Shown one piece after another: positions 57,384-64,000 of a stretch of 64,000 nt of DNA. Location: positions 248,001 to 312,000 of the forward strand of contig ONDM01000002.1 of the NCBI GenBank assembly GCA_900316585.1. Direction: 5' to 3'. A model generated the notes under the pieces. It saw only the letters and a list, made by a program, of their open reading frames with translations. It was not told the DNA's origin and did no database searches. Made by a program: the position numbers and the translations under genes. This stretch comes from an uncultured Prevotellaceae bacterium. Lineage in GTDB: Bacteria; Bacteroidota; Bacteroidia; Bacteroidales; Bacteroidaceae. The stretch's first letter is position 1. The number at the start of each line of letters is the position of its first letter.

Positions 57384-58238
57384 ATGAAAAAAGTTATTGT
57401 AGACATTCTGCTTTATTTAGGTACCATTATTCTAGGAGCTATTATTTTTAGTATCTTAGGTATTATAGCAAATACCGTTATTAATCCTGGCAGTAATATT
57501 GACAATCTTATGGGAAATCCGTGGTTGATGGGGACTTTATTGTTGGGCACTCAGCTTCCTGTAATTCTTGTCTTCCTTTTGTTCAAACGCGCCAATTATT
57601 CCCTTGGGAATTTGAGTAAGGTTAAGTCGATGAAGACTTTTTCTATATATGCTCTTTTGATGATGATAGGTGCACTTCTCTTTGAGCAATTCGTACAGGC
57701 AGTTGTTCCAAGTGATGAGCAGATGTTCAGTTATCTTGAGATGTTCAAACCATTAATGTATAATCCTCTTTGCGTAGTACTTATCTGCATTTGTGCTCCT
57801 TTGACAGAAGAATTGGTATTCCGTGGTGCTATTCAAGGTCATCTGATGAAATGGATTAAGAATCCTTGGGTTTCCATCGTTCTTGCTTCTATTCTTTTCG
57901 GACTTGCTCATGGGAATTTACCTCAGTTCATAGCCGGGTTTATCATGGGTATGGTTTGTGGTTGGCTTTTCTACCGTACGGGAAGTATTTGGCCCGGTAT
58001 TGCTCTTCACTTTTTCAATAATACTTTCTCAACTGTTTCCACATGGATTTGGGGAATGGAAGAATCAGATGTCATTGCAAATATTCTGCCTAACTTGATA
58101 CTTCCTATTCTTGGTATTGTTCTTATATATGTAGCTTACAAGAAACTGGTTCCTGTCACAGAAGAGTCTGTAATAAGAAATGATGCCCCATGTGATAAAT
58201 CTATTCCTGAAGATATGAAGGAGGAGATTATTCTTTAA
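57384..58238 (+). CDS. CPBP-family intramembrane glutamic/metalloprotease (CAAX-like)
   Basis: A 284-residue membrane protein with about eight helices. The family motifs are TEELVFRG (Glu142, Glu143, Arg147), FGLAHGN (His176) and ALHFFNNTF near 211. Bacterial relatives process peptides, act in bacteriocin immunity or anchor regulators; the role here is unknown. It stands alone with its own promoter and ends with a charged cytoplasmic tail (EDMKEEIIL). Confidence 0.92.
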   Translation: MKKVIVDILLYLGTIILGAIIFSILGIIANTVINPGSNIDNLMGNPWLMGTLLLGTQLPVILVFLLFKRANYSLGNLSKVKSMKTFSIYALLMMIGALLFEQFVQAVVPSDEQMFSYLEMFKPLMYNPLCVVLICICAPLTEELVFRGAIQGHLMKWIKNPWVSIVLASILFGLAHGNLPQFIAGFIMGMVCGWLFYRTGSIWPGIALHFFNNTFSTVSTWIWGMEESDVIANILPNLILPILGIVLIYVAYKKLVPVTEESVIRNDAPCDKSIPEDMKEEIIL

Positions 58239-58254
58239 CATTTTCATCTTATCG

Positions 58255-58286
58255 TTTGGTAATCTCTACTTTTTCGCTTATATTAG
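58255..58286 (+). promoter_or_regulatory. Likely promoter of superoxide reductase
   Basis: TTTG (58255-58258) and TATATTAG (58279-58286, one mismatch) are 20 bp apart, 26 bp before the ATG. Confidence 0.5.
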
Positions 58287-58311
58287 CAAAGTTAATTTAA
58301 ATCTTTGAACT

Positions 58312-58686
58312 ATGGCAAAAAGAAATGAAATTTACAAATGCACAGGTTGCACTAATATGGTTGAGGTAGTCATTGAAGGGACATGCACGCCTGAGTGCTG
58401 TGGAAAGCCAATGAAGTTACTTAAGGAGAACACTACTGATGGTGCCAAAGAAAAGCATGTTCCTGTAGTTGAGAAAACTGCAGATGGTTATATTGTAAGA
58501 GTAGGTGAGGTGGATCATCCAATGACGGAGGCTCACTACATCCAGTGGATTGAACTGATTACCGAAGATGGTGTGTTACGTAAACATCTTACTCCAGCCG
58601 ACAAGCCTATGGCAGAATTCAAGACAGATGCAAAAGAAGTTTATGCACGTGAATTCTGTAACTTGCATGGTTTGTGGAGATCTTAA
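58312..58686 (+). CDS. Desulfoferrodoxin (2Fe superoxide reductase)
   Basis: A 124-residue cytoplasmic iron protein that reduces superoxide to hydrogen peroxide without making oxygen, a strategy of anaerobes. Both iron sites are complete: Cys10, Cys13, Cys29 and Cys30 for the desulforedoxin-type centre, and His49, His69, His75, Cys116 and His119 for the catalytic site. Residue spacing matches class I (2Fe) enzymes. The electron donor is probably a rubredoxin elsewhere. It is a single gene with its own promoter and terminator. Confidence 0.96.
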   Translation: MAKRNEIYKCTGCTNMVEVVIEGTCTPECCGKPMKLLKENTTDGAKEKHVPVVEKTADGYIVRVGEVDHPMTEAHYIQWIELITEDGVLRKHLTPADKPMAEFKTDAKEVYAREFCNLHGLWRS

Positions 58687-58691
58687 CAGAT

Positions 58692-58730
58692 AATAAGAAA
58701 GGCTTTCAAATTCAGAAAGCCTTTCTTATT
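58692..58730. terminator. Bidirectional terminator between superoxide reductase and acetyltransferase
   Basis: A perfect 16-bp stem (58692-58707 with 58715-58730) touches the stop codon of the converging acetyltransferase gene. Confidence 0.85.
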
Positions 58731-59170
58731 TATTCTTTAATCCATAGCATTTTAATATGAGGTATTCCGTCTTCCAGGAATTCCTCTGAACATTGTCGGA
58801 ATCCACATTTTTCATACAGACTGCGGGCATAAACTTGTGCTTCCAGCATGATTCTATCTGCCTGATATTCCTGTTGTGCTATTTCTATACCTTTCTTCAC
58901 GATTTGCGTGGCAAGTCCCTTTCTCCTGATACGTGAAATGATTCTTCCGATAGCCACCTCTGGAAGGAAGACTCCTTTTTCCACAACTCTTCCATAAGCT
59001 ACGATTCCTTCATTGTCTTCCAACCATAGATGAATAGACCGTTGGTCTGCATGGTCCATGTCTTGATAGGCACAGTTCTGTTCCACTACGAAGATGGCAG
59101 AACGTAGACGGAGTATCTCATATAGCTCGTCAGTAGATAGTTCGTTGTATTTCTTAATCTTCAGTTCCAT
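58730..59170 (-). CDS. GNAT-family N-acetyltransferase, ElaA-like
   Basis: A 146-residue acetyltransferase matching the ElaA group. N-terminal LYEILRLRSAIFVVEQNCAYQDMDHAD is typical, the acetyl-CoA loop is RIRRKGLATQIV, and LEAQVYARSLYEKCGF follows. The acceptor is unknown. A -7 box TATCTTTG (minus strand, 59179-59186) lies just upstream, divergent from the next gene. Confidence 0.92.
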   Translation of the reverse strand: MELKIKKYNELSTDELYEILRLRSAIFVVEQNCAYQDMDHADQRSIHLWLEDNEGIVAYGRVVEKGVFLPEVAIGRIISRIRRKGLATQIVKKGIEIAQQEYQADRIMLEAQVYARSLYEKCGFRQCSEEFLEDGIPHIKMLWIKE

Positions 59171-59178
59171 AGCTGGTG

Positions 59179-59236
59179 CAAAGATAGAAAAAAGCGATGT
59201 AAGTAAATTCTCATGCTACTTTTTTTATTATCTTTG
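59179..59236. promoter_or_regulatory. Divergent promoters of GNAT and FabK/NMO-like genes
   Basis: TATCTTTG occurs on the minus strand (59179-59186, GNAT) and on the plus strand (59229-59236, FabK/NMO-like), both at suitable distances from their start codons. Confidence 0.55.
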
Positions 59237-59270
59237 TACCCAAAGTAATTAATCTTTTATTGTAAATAAC

Positions 59271-60215
59271 ATGAATTCAACAAGAATTACTGAACTTTTT
59301 GGAATCAAATATCCTATTATAGCAGGTGGTATGGTGTGGTGTAGTGGATGGCGACTTGCCTCTGCAGTTAGCAATGCTGGTGGACTTGGCCTTCTGGGTG
59401 CCGGAAGTATGCATCCTGAAACATTAGCTGAACATATAGATAAGATGAATGCTGCTACGGATAAGCCATGGGGTGTTAATTTACCTTTGATGTATCCCGA
59501 AATAGAAAAGGCTGTGGACCTTATTATTGATAAAGGTGTAAAAGTGGTTTTTACCTCTGCAGGAAGTCCTAAAAAATTCACTTCGCGTTTTCATGAGGCA
59601 GGAATAAAGGTAGTGCATGTAGTTTCCAGTAGCAAATTTGCCAAGAAGTGTGAAGAGGCAGGTGTAGATGCCATTGTGGCAGAAGGTTTTGAGGCCGGTG
59701 GGCATAATGGTCGTGAGGAACTTACTACGATGACTTTGATACCACAGGTGCGTAAATCCACAGTTTTGCCTTTGATTGCAGCAGGTGGTATAGGCAGTGG
59801 TCAAGCTATTGCTGCAGCTATGGCTTTAGGTGCAGAAGGAGTGCAGATTGGGACATTGTTTGCTTTAAGTCAGGAGAGTTCAGCATCAGATGCATTTAAA
59901 CAGTACTGTACCCAACTTCCTGAGGATGGAACGATGTTGGCTATTAAGAAGATTTCTCCAACCCGTCTGATTAAAAATGCCTTATTCACTAGACTTAAGG
60001 AAGCAGAAGATAGGGGAGCTGATGCTGATGAACTTCGTGCTATTTTGGGTCCTAAGGCTACAAAACGTGGACTTTTTGAAGGCGATTTGGAAAATGGAGA
60101 ATTAGAAATTGGACAGATTGCATCTGCTATAAAAGAGATTAAGCCAGTGGATGATATCATGAATGACCTTATTTCGTCATTTGATGAAACGTGTAAGCGT
60201 ATGATTAATATGTAA
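59271..60215 (+). CDS. FabK/nitronate monooxygenase-like FMN TIM-barrel enzyme
   Basis: A 314-residue flavoenzyme of the 2-nitropropane dioxygenase/FabK family. Landmarks are YPIIAGGMVWCSGWRLASAVS, the GGLGLLGAGSMHPETL stretch, EGFEAGGHNGREELTTMTL with the catalytic His, IAAGGIGSGQAIAAA and GAEGVQIGT for phosphate binding. FabK reduces enoyl-ACP with NADH, while NMO oxidises alkyl nitronates. The LTTMTLIPQV segment leans toward FabK, but sequence alone does not decide. It is a single gene followed by a strong terminator. Confidence 0.85.
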   Translation: MNSTRITELFGIKYPIIAGGMVWCSGWRLASAVSNAGGLGLLGAGSMHPETLAEHIDKMNAATDKPWGVNLPLMYPEIEKAVDLIIDKGVKVVFTSAGSPKKFTSRFHEAGIKVVHVVSSSKFAKKCEEAGVDAIVAEGFEAGGHNGREELTTMTLIPQVRKSTVLPLIAAGGIGSGQAIAAAMALGAEGVQIGTLFALSQESSASDAFKQYCTQLPEDGTMLAIKKISPTRLIKNALFTRLKEAEDRGADADELRAILGPKATKRGLFEGDLENGELEIGQIASAIKEIKPVDDIMNDLISSFDETCKRMINM

Positions 60216-60238
60216 CAATATCTTTCCTTTATTAATAA

Positions 60239-60272
60239 AATAAGGGCGAATCCTGCAGGATTCGCCCTTATT
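60239..60272. terminator. Perfect palindrome terminator between flavoenzyme and nitroreductase
   Basis: A 34-bp perfect palindrome (60239-60255 with 60256-60272) lies between converging genes. In RNA it would need to open a few central bases for the loop. Confidence 0.8.
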
Positions 60273-60287
60273 GGTGATTAAGTATAA

Positions 60288-60902
60288 TTATTCATTTGGA
60301 TATCCAATAGGATGATTCAGCACTACAAGCTGTTTCTCACCTAAGTTCAAAGCTTTTTTTACTGCATCACGATCCATCATGGCACGTGGAACTGTGCCTA
60401 ATCCCATTGCTGCAGCTGCCAAACAGATATTCTGGCTTACGTAACCAGCGTCTAATTCTGCAAAACCAGTGGAATCACCGAATTTGCTGGAGTCACTAAC
60501 AATTATCAGGAAAATAGGAGCATTGCCTACACTAGTCTGACGTCCGGTCAATATGGGACGAATATCTTCCATGTTTATAACCGTTAGAGAGTGCTCTTTT
60601 GGATTGTATAGACAAGTTGCATCTTTTGTTGCAACATAAACTGAAACTTCCTGTCTGTTCATAGCAGTAGGTGCCACCATTCGGCCATCTTCTCTGTTTA
60701 CTCCGATTGTAGCCCACAATAGATTGCTCAGTTGAGCCTCGGTAATTTCCTTCGTAGAGAAGTCACGAACGGAATGTCTGTTCTGCAATGCCTCGAATAG
60801 GGTAGTAGAGACATTCTTGTCTGGGGCTTGCAATTTGTACTCTTGTGCTATGGCATTCATCCCACACAGTAGGGAAATGGCCAAAAACATAATTTTTTTC
60901 AT
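60288..60902 (-). CDS. Exported nitroreductase-family flavoprotein
   Basis: A 204-residue protein with a clear signal peptide (KKIMFLAISLLCGMNAIA, cleavage before Gln20). The mature part is a nitroreductase domain: RHSVRDFSTKEI, LSNLLWATIGVN, APTAMNRQEVSVYV, SQNICLAAAAMGLGTV and VVLNHPIGYP, the last resembling the SagB-type branch. These enzymes bind FMN and use NAD(P)H, so an exported copy is odd. It would need a periplasmic electron source or folding before export. It has a minus-strand -7 box (TATATTTG, 60959-60966). Confidence 0.85.
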   Translation of the reverse strand: MKKIMFLAISLLCGMNAIAQEYKLQAPDKNVSTTLFEALQNRHSVRDFSTKEITEAQLSNLLWATIGVNREDGRMVAPTAMNRQEVSVYVATKDATCLYNPKEHSLTVINMEDIRPILTGRQTSVGNAPIFLIIVSDSSKFGDSTGFAELDAGYVSQNICLAAAAMGLGTVPRAMMDRDAVKKALNLGEKQLVVLNHPIGYPNE

Positions 60903-60958
60903 GGTTTTTGTTTTTTATTAGTTTTCGTAGTTTACAATTGTCTTTATGACTCATGTTG

Positions 60959-60966
60959 CAAATATA
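60959..60966 (-). promoter_or_regulatory. -7 element for nitroreductase
   Basis: TATATTTG on the minus strand lies 56 bp before the start codon. Confidence 0.5.
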
Positions 60967-61137
60967 AATAATAATTTTGATTTTAGTTGTACTAAATCAT
61001 AATAATACTAAATGAAAACCAGTAGTAATTTCTTATTCCTATTTCTTTAAATTGCTCTTCAATTCTTTGAATCTATCTTTATTTCTCTATTAATGGCTTA
61101 AATTGCATTCTTTTTTCTCATTAACGAATAATTCTTT

Positions 61138-61145
61138 TAATTTTG
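61138..61145 (+). promoter_or_regulatory. -7 element for PlsC-family gene
   Basis: TAATTTTG on the plus strand lies 23 bp before the ATG at 61169. No clear -33 element. Confidence 0.5.
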
Positions 61146-61168
61146 CAATGAATTAGCTACGAATATGT

Positions 61169-61927
61169 ATGAAATGCCTTTATAGATTATACCAGCTTTT
61201 TATATTTATTCCTATTTTTCTATTGTTGACATTGGTGATTGGCATCATTGTCATAGTAGGATGCATGCTGGGTTTTGGTCATTTCTGCAGTTATTATCCT
61301 GGAAGATTTTGGAGTTGGATTACTGTCCGGCTACTTTTGCTCCCTGTAAAAGTAGAGGGAAGAGAGAATCTTGAAGAAAGACAGTCTTATGTTTTTGTTG
61401 CAAATCATCAGGGTGTATTCGATATTTTTTTGATTTATGGTTTTCTTCATAAGCATTTCAAATGGATGATGAAGAAAGAATTACGTCGAATCTTTATTGT
61501 CGGAAAAGCCTGTGAATCCTGTCGTTTTATTTTTGTTGACAAGAGCTCTCCTTCTGCCATAAAAAGGACTTATCATGAAGCTCGTGAAGTACTAAAGGAA
61601 GGCGTTTCCTTGACGGTATTTCCGGAGGGCGCGCGCACTTTTACAGGGCATATGGGCTATTTTAAGAGAGGTGCTTTTATGCTTGCAGATGAGATTCAAT
61701 TACCAGTCTGTCCACTTACCATTAATGGTTCATTCAATGTTATGCCAAGAATGCGTGATGGTCATTGGGTAAACTGGTATCCTCTTAGGCTAACCATTCA
61801 TAAACCGATATATCCAATAGGTAAAGGTAAAGAAAATCAGGACTATTTGAAAGAGGAATCTTATAAGAGTGTAATGAGTGCACTAGTTCAAGAGTACCAA
61901 GGATATGTAGAGAATCTTGATCAGTAA
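61169..61927 (+). CDS. 1-acyl-sn-glycerol-3-phosphate acyltransferase (PlsC family)
   Basis: A 252-residue inner-membrane acyltransferase of phospholipid synthesis. One N-terminal hydrophobic helix (about 8-35) precedes the LPLAT motifs VANHQGVFDIF (HX4D-type), FVDKSSPSAIK, VFPEGARTFTG and LPVCPLTINGS. It should make phosphatidic acid from lysophosphatidic acid. It stands alone, apart from the acyltransferases in the polyene cluster, and is the better candidate for the housekeeping role. Confidence 0.92.
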   Translation: MKCLYRLYQLFIFIPIFLLLTLVIGIIVIVGCMLGFGHFCSYYPGRFWSWITVRLLLLPVKVEGRENLEERQSYVFVANHQGVFDIFLIYGFLHKHFKWMMKKELRRIFIVGKACESCRFIFVDKSSPSAIKRTYHEAREVLKEGVSLTVFPEGARTFTGHMGYFKRGAFMLADEIQLPVCPLTINGSFNVMPRMRDGHWVNWYPLRLTIHKPIYPIGKGKENQDYLKEESYKSVMSALVQEYQGYVENLDQ

Positions 61928-62326
61928 CAGTTTTAAAGGATTTTAATTACTTTATCGGTTAATCAACACCCAATAAAGCAAAATAGTTATTCTGTATAGA
62001 CAAGGTATTAAATTTCAAATGGTTAAGTTTTCTAAAATACTAATCACACGCTTTATTTTTTATTATTTTTGTATGGTAATAATAAAAAGTGTTTAGTATT
62101 TCAATTTTTTACTTTATTCGTAGATTTAATACTTAAAAAGACTCTTTAAAAATTAATTAGGTTTTTATCCAGCGGGATAAATGTTGTGTGAAAAAAGAAG
62201 ATTCTCTGTGAAGAGAATCTTCTTTTAGAATTAGCAAGTAATAAGATGTTTTTGAGAGAGTGTTTTTTTCTTATTAACTATCTATTGGTAGGCAATGATT
62301 GAATGTCTCTGTTATTTTGGTGGTCT
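61928..62326 (+). ncRNA. 399-bp intergenic region with candidate small RNA (about 62079-62228)
   Basis: No open reading frame of note. TATTTTTG at 62064-62071 is a perfect -7 box, although no -33 element is clear. Downstream lie a TTTATCC-agcg-GGATAAA hairpin (62164-62181) and a strong 15-bp hairpin (62193-62226) with U-rich 3' arm. A transcript of about 150 nt starting near 62079 would be a small RNA. The second hairpin could instead end ybjQ on the minus strand, where a run of six T follows it. Confidence 0.4.
62193..62226. terminator. Strong bidirectional hairpin downstream of ybjQ
   Basis: A perfect 15-bp stem (62193-62207 with 62212-62226) and 4-nt loop. Six T follow on the minus strand and a T-rich 3' arm is present on the plus strand, so it can act both ways. 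Confidence 0.75.
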
Positions 62327-62644
62327 TTAAATTGTTACTGCAGTACCACTGCAACTGACCATAAGCATACTGTTTGATTCACCTATAGTCTCATAATCTA
62401 AGTCGATACCTACTATAGCATTAGCTCCAATCCTCGTTGCTCTGTCAATCATTTCCTGCATAGCTTCATCTTTTGCTTTTGTTAAGGTACTTTCATAACT
62501 AGATGCGCGACCTCCAAAGAAATCATGAATACTTGCAACAAAATCTTTAAAAACGTTTGCACCGATAATCACTTCACCTGTAACAACACCATAATACTGT
62601 TTAATGGTCTTGCCTTCAATTGTAGGGGTAGTTGTCAATAACAT
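62327..62644 (-). CDS. YbjQ/UPF0145-family protein
   Basis: A 105-residue protein of the YbjQ heavy-metal-binding-like family, thought to form pentamers; function not established. Landmarks are [54 protein letters not shown] and MVSCSGTAV. Length fits the family (about 105). No signal peptide. It has a -7 box on the minus strand (TATATTTG, 62679-62686) and is probably a single-gene unit. Confidence 0.93.
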   Translation of the reverse strand: MLLTTTPTIEGKTIKQYYGVVTGEVIIGANVFKDFVASIHDFFGGRASSYESTLTKAKDEAMQEMIDRATRIGANAIVGIDLDYETIGESNSMLMVSCSGTAVTI

Positions 62645-62678
62645 AATCTTTTTATTTTAATGGTTTATTTTTCTATGG

Positions 62679-62686
62679 CAAATATA
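62679..62686 (-). promoter_or_regulatory. -7 element for ybjQ
   Basis: TATATTTG on the minus strand lies 34 bp before the start codon. Confidence 0.5.
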
Positions 62687-62789
62687 GGTTACTTTTTTTA
62701 TGATTCCATTTTATTGCAATATTTTTACCTTAAATTAAAAATGTGCGATTATTTTTTGTAGTATTGTTGCGAAAGTGTGGATTATATAC

Positions 62790-62834
62790 AAAAAAGACAC
62801 TGCCTTATGGTCTACATAAAGCAGTGTCTTTTTT
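62790..62834 (-). terminator. Terminator of small lipoprotein gene
   Basis: A 14-bp stem (62790-62803 with 62821-62834), with A and T runs at the base and a partly paired inner loop, lies 17 bp past the lipoprotein stop. It can act in both directions. Confidence 0.8.
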
Positions 62835-62851
62835 AATAAATACTTCTAATT

Positions 62852-63292
62852 TTACAGTCTTTTGAATGTCATAGTTGCTTTAATAGTGAATCCTAATGCC
62901 GTAGCTTCTACACTCCAGGTCATGGTAGAATCGTTAATGCTATCTACGTGAGCTTTAAGATTGGCTTTTATTTCATTGTAATAAGTACTTATGGTGATGG
63001 TTCTGGTAGATTCGTCAAAAGTGTATGGTTCTGACTGCATGAGATCTGAAAAATCCTTTTTTTCTGAAAACATCATGTGAGTTTCTATAATCCATAAAAA
63101 CTTGATGAGTTGATAGCCATCAAGGGCTGGTATTTTAGATGAATTAACTTTATAATCAGTAACTTCCCACCGTCCTTGTAATTGTTCTTTTACTGTAAGC
63201 TCATGATCATCATCACTTTTACAGCTCACTAAAATGGATGATAGAATTACAGTGCATATCAAAGCGGAAAAGAATAGTAACGTTTTTTTCAT
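62852..63292 (-). CDS. Small lipocalin-like lipoprotein of unknown function
   Basis: A 146-residue lipoprotein (LVSC lipobox, Cys24) with an acidic SDDDHE stretch just after the lipidated Cys, a pattern linked to surface export in Bacteroides. The mature part reads LQGRWEVTDYKVNSSKIPAL, then ETHMMFSEKKDFSD, YTFDESTRTITIS and STMTWSVEATALG. This resembles the lipocalin-like domains common in Bacteroidales. Ligand unknown. A minus-strand -7 box TATATTTG lies at 63358-63365. Confidence 0.82.
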   Translation of the reverse strand: MKKTLLFFSALICTVILSSILVSCKSDDDHELTVKEQLQGRWEVTDYKVNSSKIPALDGYQLIKFLWIIETHMMFSEKKDFSDLMQSEPYTFDESTRTITISTYYNEIKANLKAHVDSINDSTMTWSVEATALGFTIKATMTFKRL

Positions 63293-63357
63293 TTCTATTA
63301 GTTTTTAATGTTCAAGTATTATTAATTTTAATTGTCTTATTTTCTATAATTATGGTG

Positions 63358-63365
63358 CAAATATA
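63358..63365 (-). promoter_or_regulatory. -7 element for small lipoprotein
   Basis: TATATTTG on the minus strand lies 65 bp before the start codon. Confidence 0.5.
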
Positions 63366-63503
63366 GTTCTTTTCTTGTATAGATTGATTTTTTCTCCTCT
63401 TTTTTTATTAAGGCACAGTGGCCTGCTCTTTGGTTTTATTCGTCAATTTCTCTTATTTCTGTCCCATTCTGCTACAAGTATAGGTAATATTGAAAAAAAA
63501 CTG

Positions 63504-63650
63504 TATATTTGTAAAAACAGAATCCGTAATAAATACATCTTTTTTATTTTTATTTGTTTTTTAGTATAGTTTTCGCTACGGCAACTCTCTGCCGCATAGG
63601 TTATGGTTAAAGATGATACAGGGTCTGCTGCGAAGCAGGCCCTTATTATT
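63504..63650 (+). ncRNA. Candidate small RNA A
   Basis: TATATTTG (63504-63511) is a perfect -7 box. Two hairpins follow: CTA-CGGCA-loop-TGCCG-ca-TAG (63576-63599) and a 9-bp GC-rich stem with a GCGA tetraloop (63621-63642) followed by TTATTATTAT. No convincing protein frame lies between, and the largest one starts before the promoter. The transcript would be about 130 nt. I could not match it to a known RNA family. Confidence 0.45.
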
Positions 63651-63730
63651 ATGTTGATTGCTTATTTAGTGATTAATTCAGTAGATATTATTAAAAAATG
63701 TTGATAATCAGTTTTATTCTTCATTGTTAC

Positions 63731-63906
63731 TTGTATTGCGTATATTCACTTCTTATTTTTGTATTGTGATAAGTAGATAATAGATTATTAGTTTAGATTT
63801 TTGAAGTTGTAGAGATACAACACTCGATAAAAGCTAAAGTTTTCATAGTATTTTGATTTTTTTGTAGAATGATAGCAAGGGGAACTCCAATCGGGGTTCT
63901 CTTTGT
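63731..63906 (+). ncRNA. Candidate small RNA B
   Basis: TTG (63731-63733) and TATTTTTG (63754-63761) are 20 bp apart. Downstream are a GTTGTA-GAGA-TACAAC hairpin with GNRA-type loop (63806-63821) and a 12-bp G-rich terminator-like stem (63877-63888 with 63893-63904) followed by TTGTTGTTT. The implied RNA is about 140 nt and has no reading frame. Family unknown. Confidence 0.45.
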
Positions 63907-63946
63907 TGTTTATCCATCTTTTTTCTGTTTATTAGTATGATAAAAT

Positions 63947-63978
63947 ATAGCCTCTGGGATTTTATTCCTAGAGGCTAT
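63947..63978. terminator. Hairpin near the right edge
   Basis: ATAGCCTCT (63947-63955) pairs with AGAGGCTAT (63970-63978), with further pairing inside. It is probably the terminator of a gene lying just beyond the window; no coding sequence is visible in the last 22 bases. Confidence 0.5.
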
Positions 63979-64000
63979 AAGCATATGATTTTTATTTGCG

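Noticed and set aside
63375-63569. A 64-residue open frame near the right edge
   Set aside because: Composition is that of AT-rich noncoding DNA, there is no recognisable motif, and a promoter-like box for a candidate RNA lies inside it.

Overview
The window is chromosomal DNA from a member of the Bacteroidota, most likely a gut Bacteroidales species close to Bacteroides or Phocaeicola. The evidence is low GC content, a recurring Bacteroides-type promoter (TAnnTTTG at -7, often TTTG 19-20 bp upstream), a galM-transporter-galK set next to tkt-rpiB, ClpS-ClpA, GH3 and GH43 glycosidases, secreted proteins whose signal peptides end in a Gln after Ala-X-Ala, and a desulfoferrodoxin typical of anaerobes. 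I saw no rRNA, tRNA, insertion sequence, integrase, prophage or CRISPR array. The species is inference.

Layout. 1-7.6 kb (minus strand): a truncated MATE exporter, tkt-rpiB with their own promoter, and a galactose operon galM-MFS transporter-galK. 7.6-10.8 kb (minus): grpE-dnaJ-folC. 10.9-16.3 kb (plus): a YbiT-like ABC-F protein with a degenerate second ATPase site, tilS, and a lipoprotein GH3 beta-glucosidase. 16.6-38.2 kb (plus): the centrepiece, 22 tightly packed and often overlapping genes forming an aryl-polyene/flexirubin-like biosynthetic gene cluster. 38.2-63.3 kb: two type B carboxylesterase lipoproteins around mgtC, a DMT permease and a sodium:solute symporter; clpS-clpA; GH43; M13 protease; a TonB-dependent receptor; a second MATE; tandem esterases; a CPBP protease; superoxide reductase; acetyltransferase; a FabK/NMO-like flavoenzyme; a nitroreductase; PlsC; YbjQ; and a small lipoprotein. 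62.0-64.0 kb also holds two or three promoter-hairpin-terminator units without an open reading frame, which are small-RNA candidates.

How the cluster should work (inference from families). An AMP-dependent ligase and a small carrier protein at the 3' end would activate and load an aryl acid. Three ketosynthases, a FabG-like reductase and two dehydratase-like hotdog proteins would extend it into a conjugated polyene on the ACPs. A methyltransferase would decorate the head group. Acyltransferases (LpxL-like, GT2-PlsC fusion, GPAT-like) would attach the polyene to a lipid. LolA-like, small secreted and MMPL proteins would move the product to the outer membrane. Four features are unusual enough to check: the dehydratases have lost complementary catalytic residues (one keeps Glu, the other His); two ketosynthases carry homologous C-terminal CLF-like tails; the MMPL pump ends in a Rossmann methyltransferase-like domain; and there is a tandem pair of RetSat-like FAD oxidoreductases. 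No tyrosine/histidine ammonia-lyase, chorismate lyase, DarA/DarB pair or phosphopantetheinyl transferase is visible in the cluster, so the starter acid must come from elsewhere.
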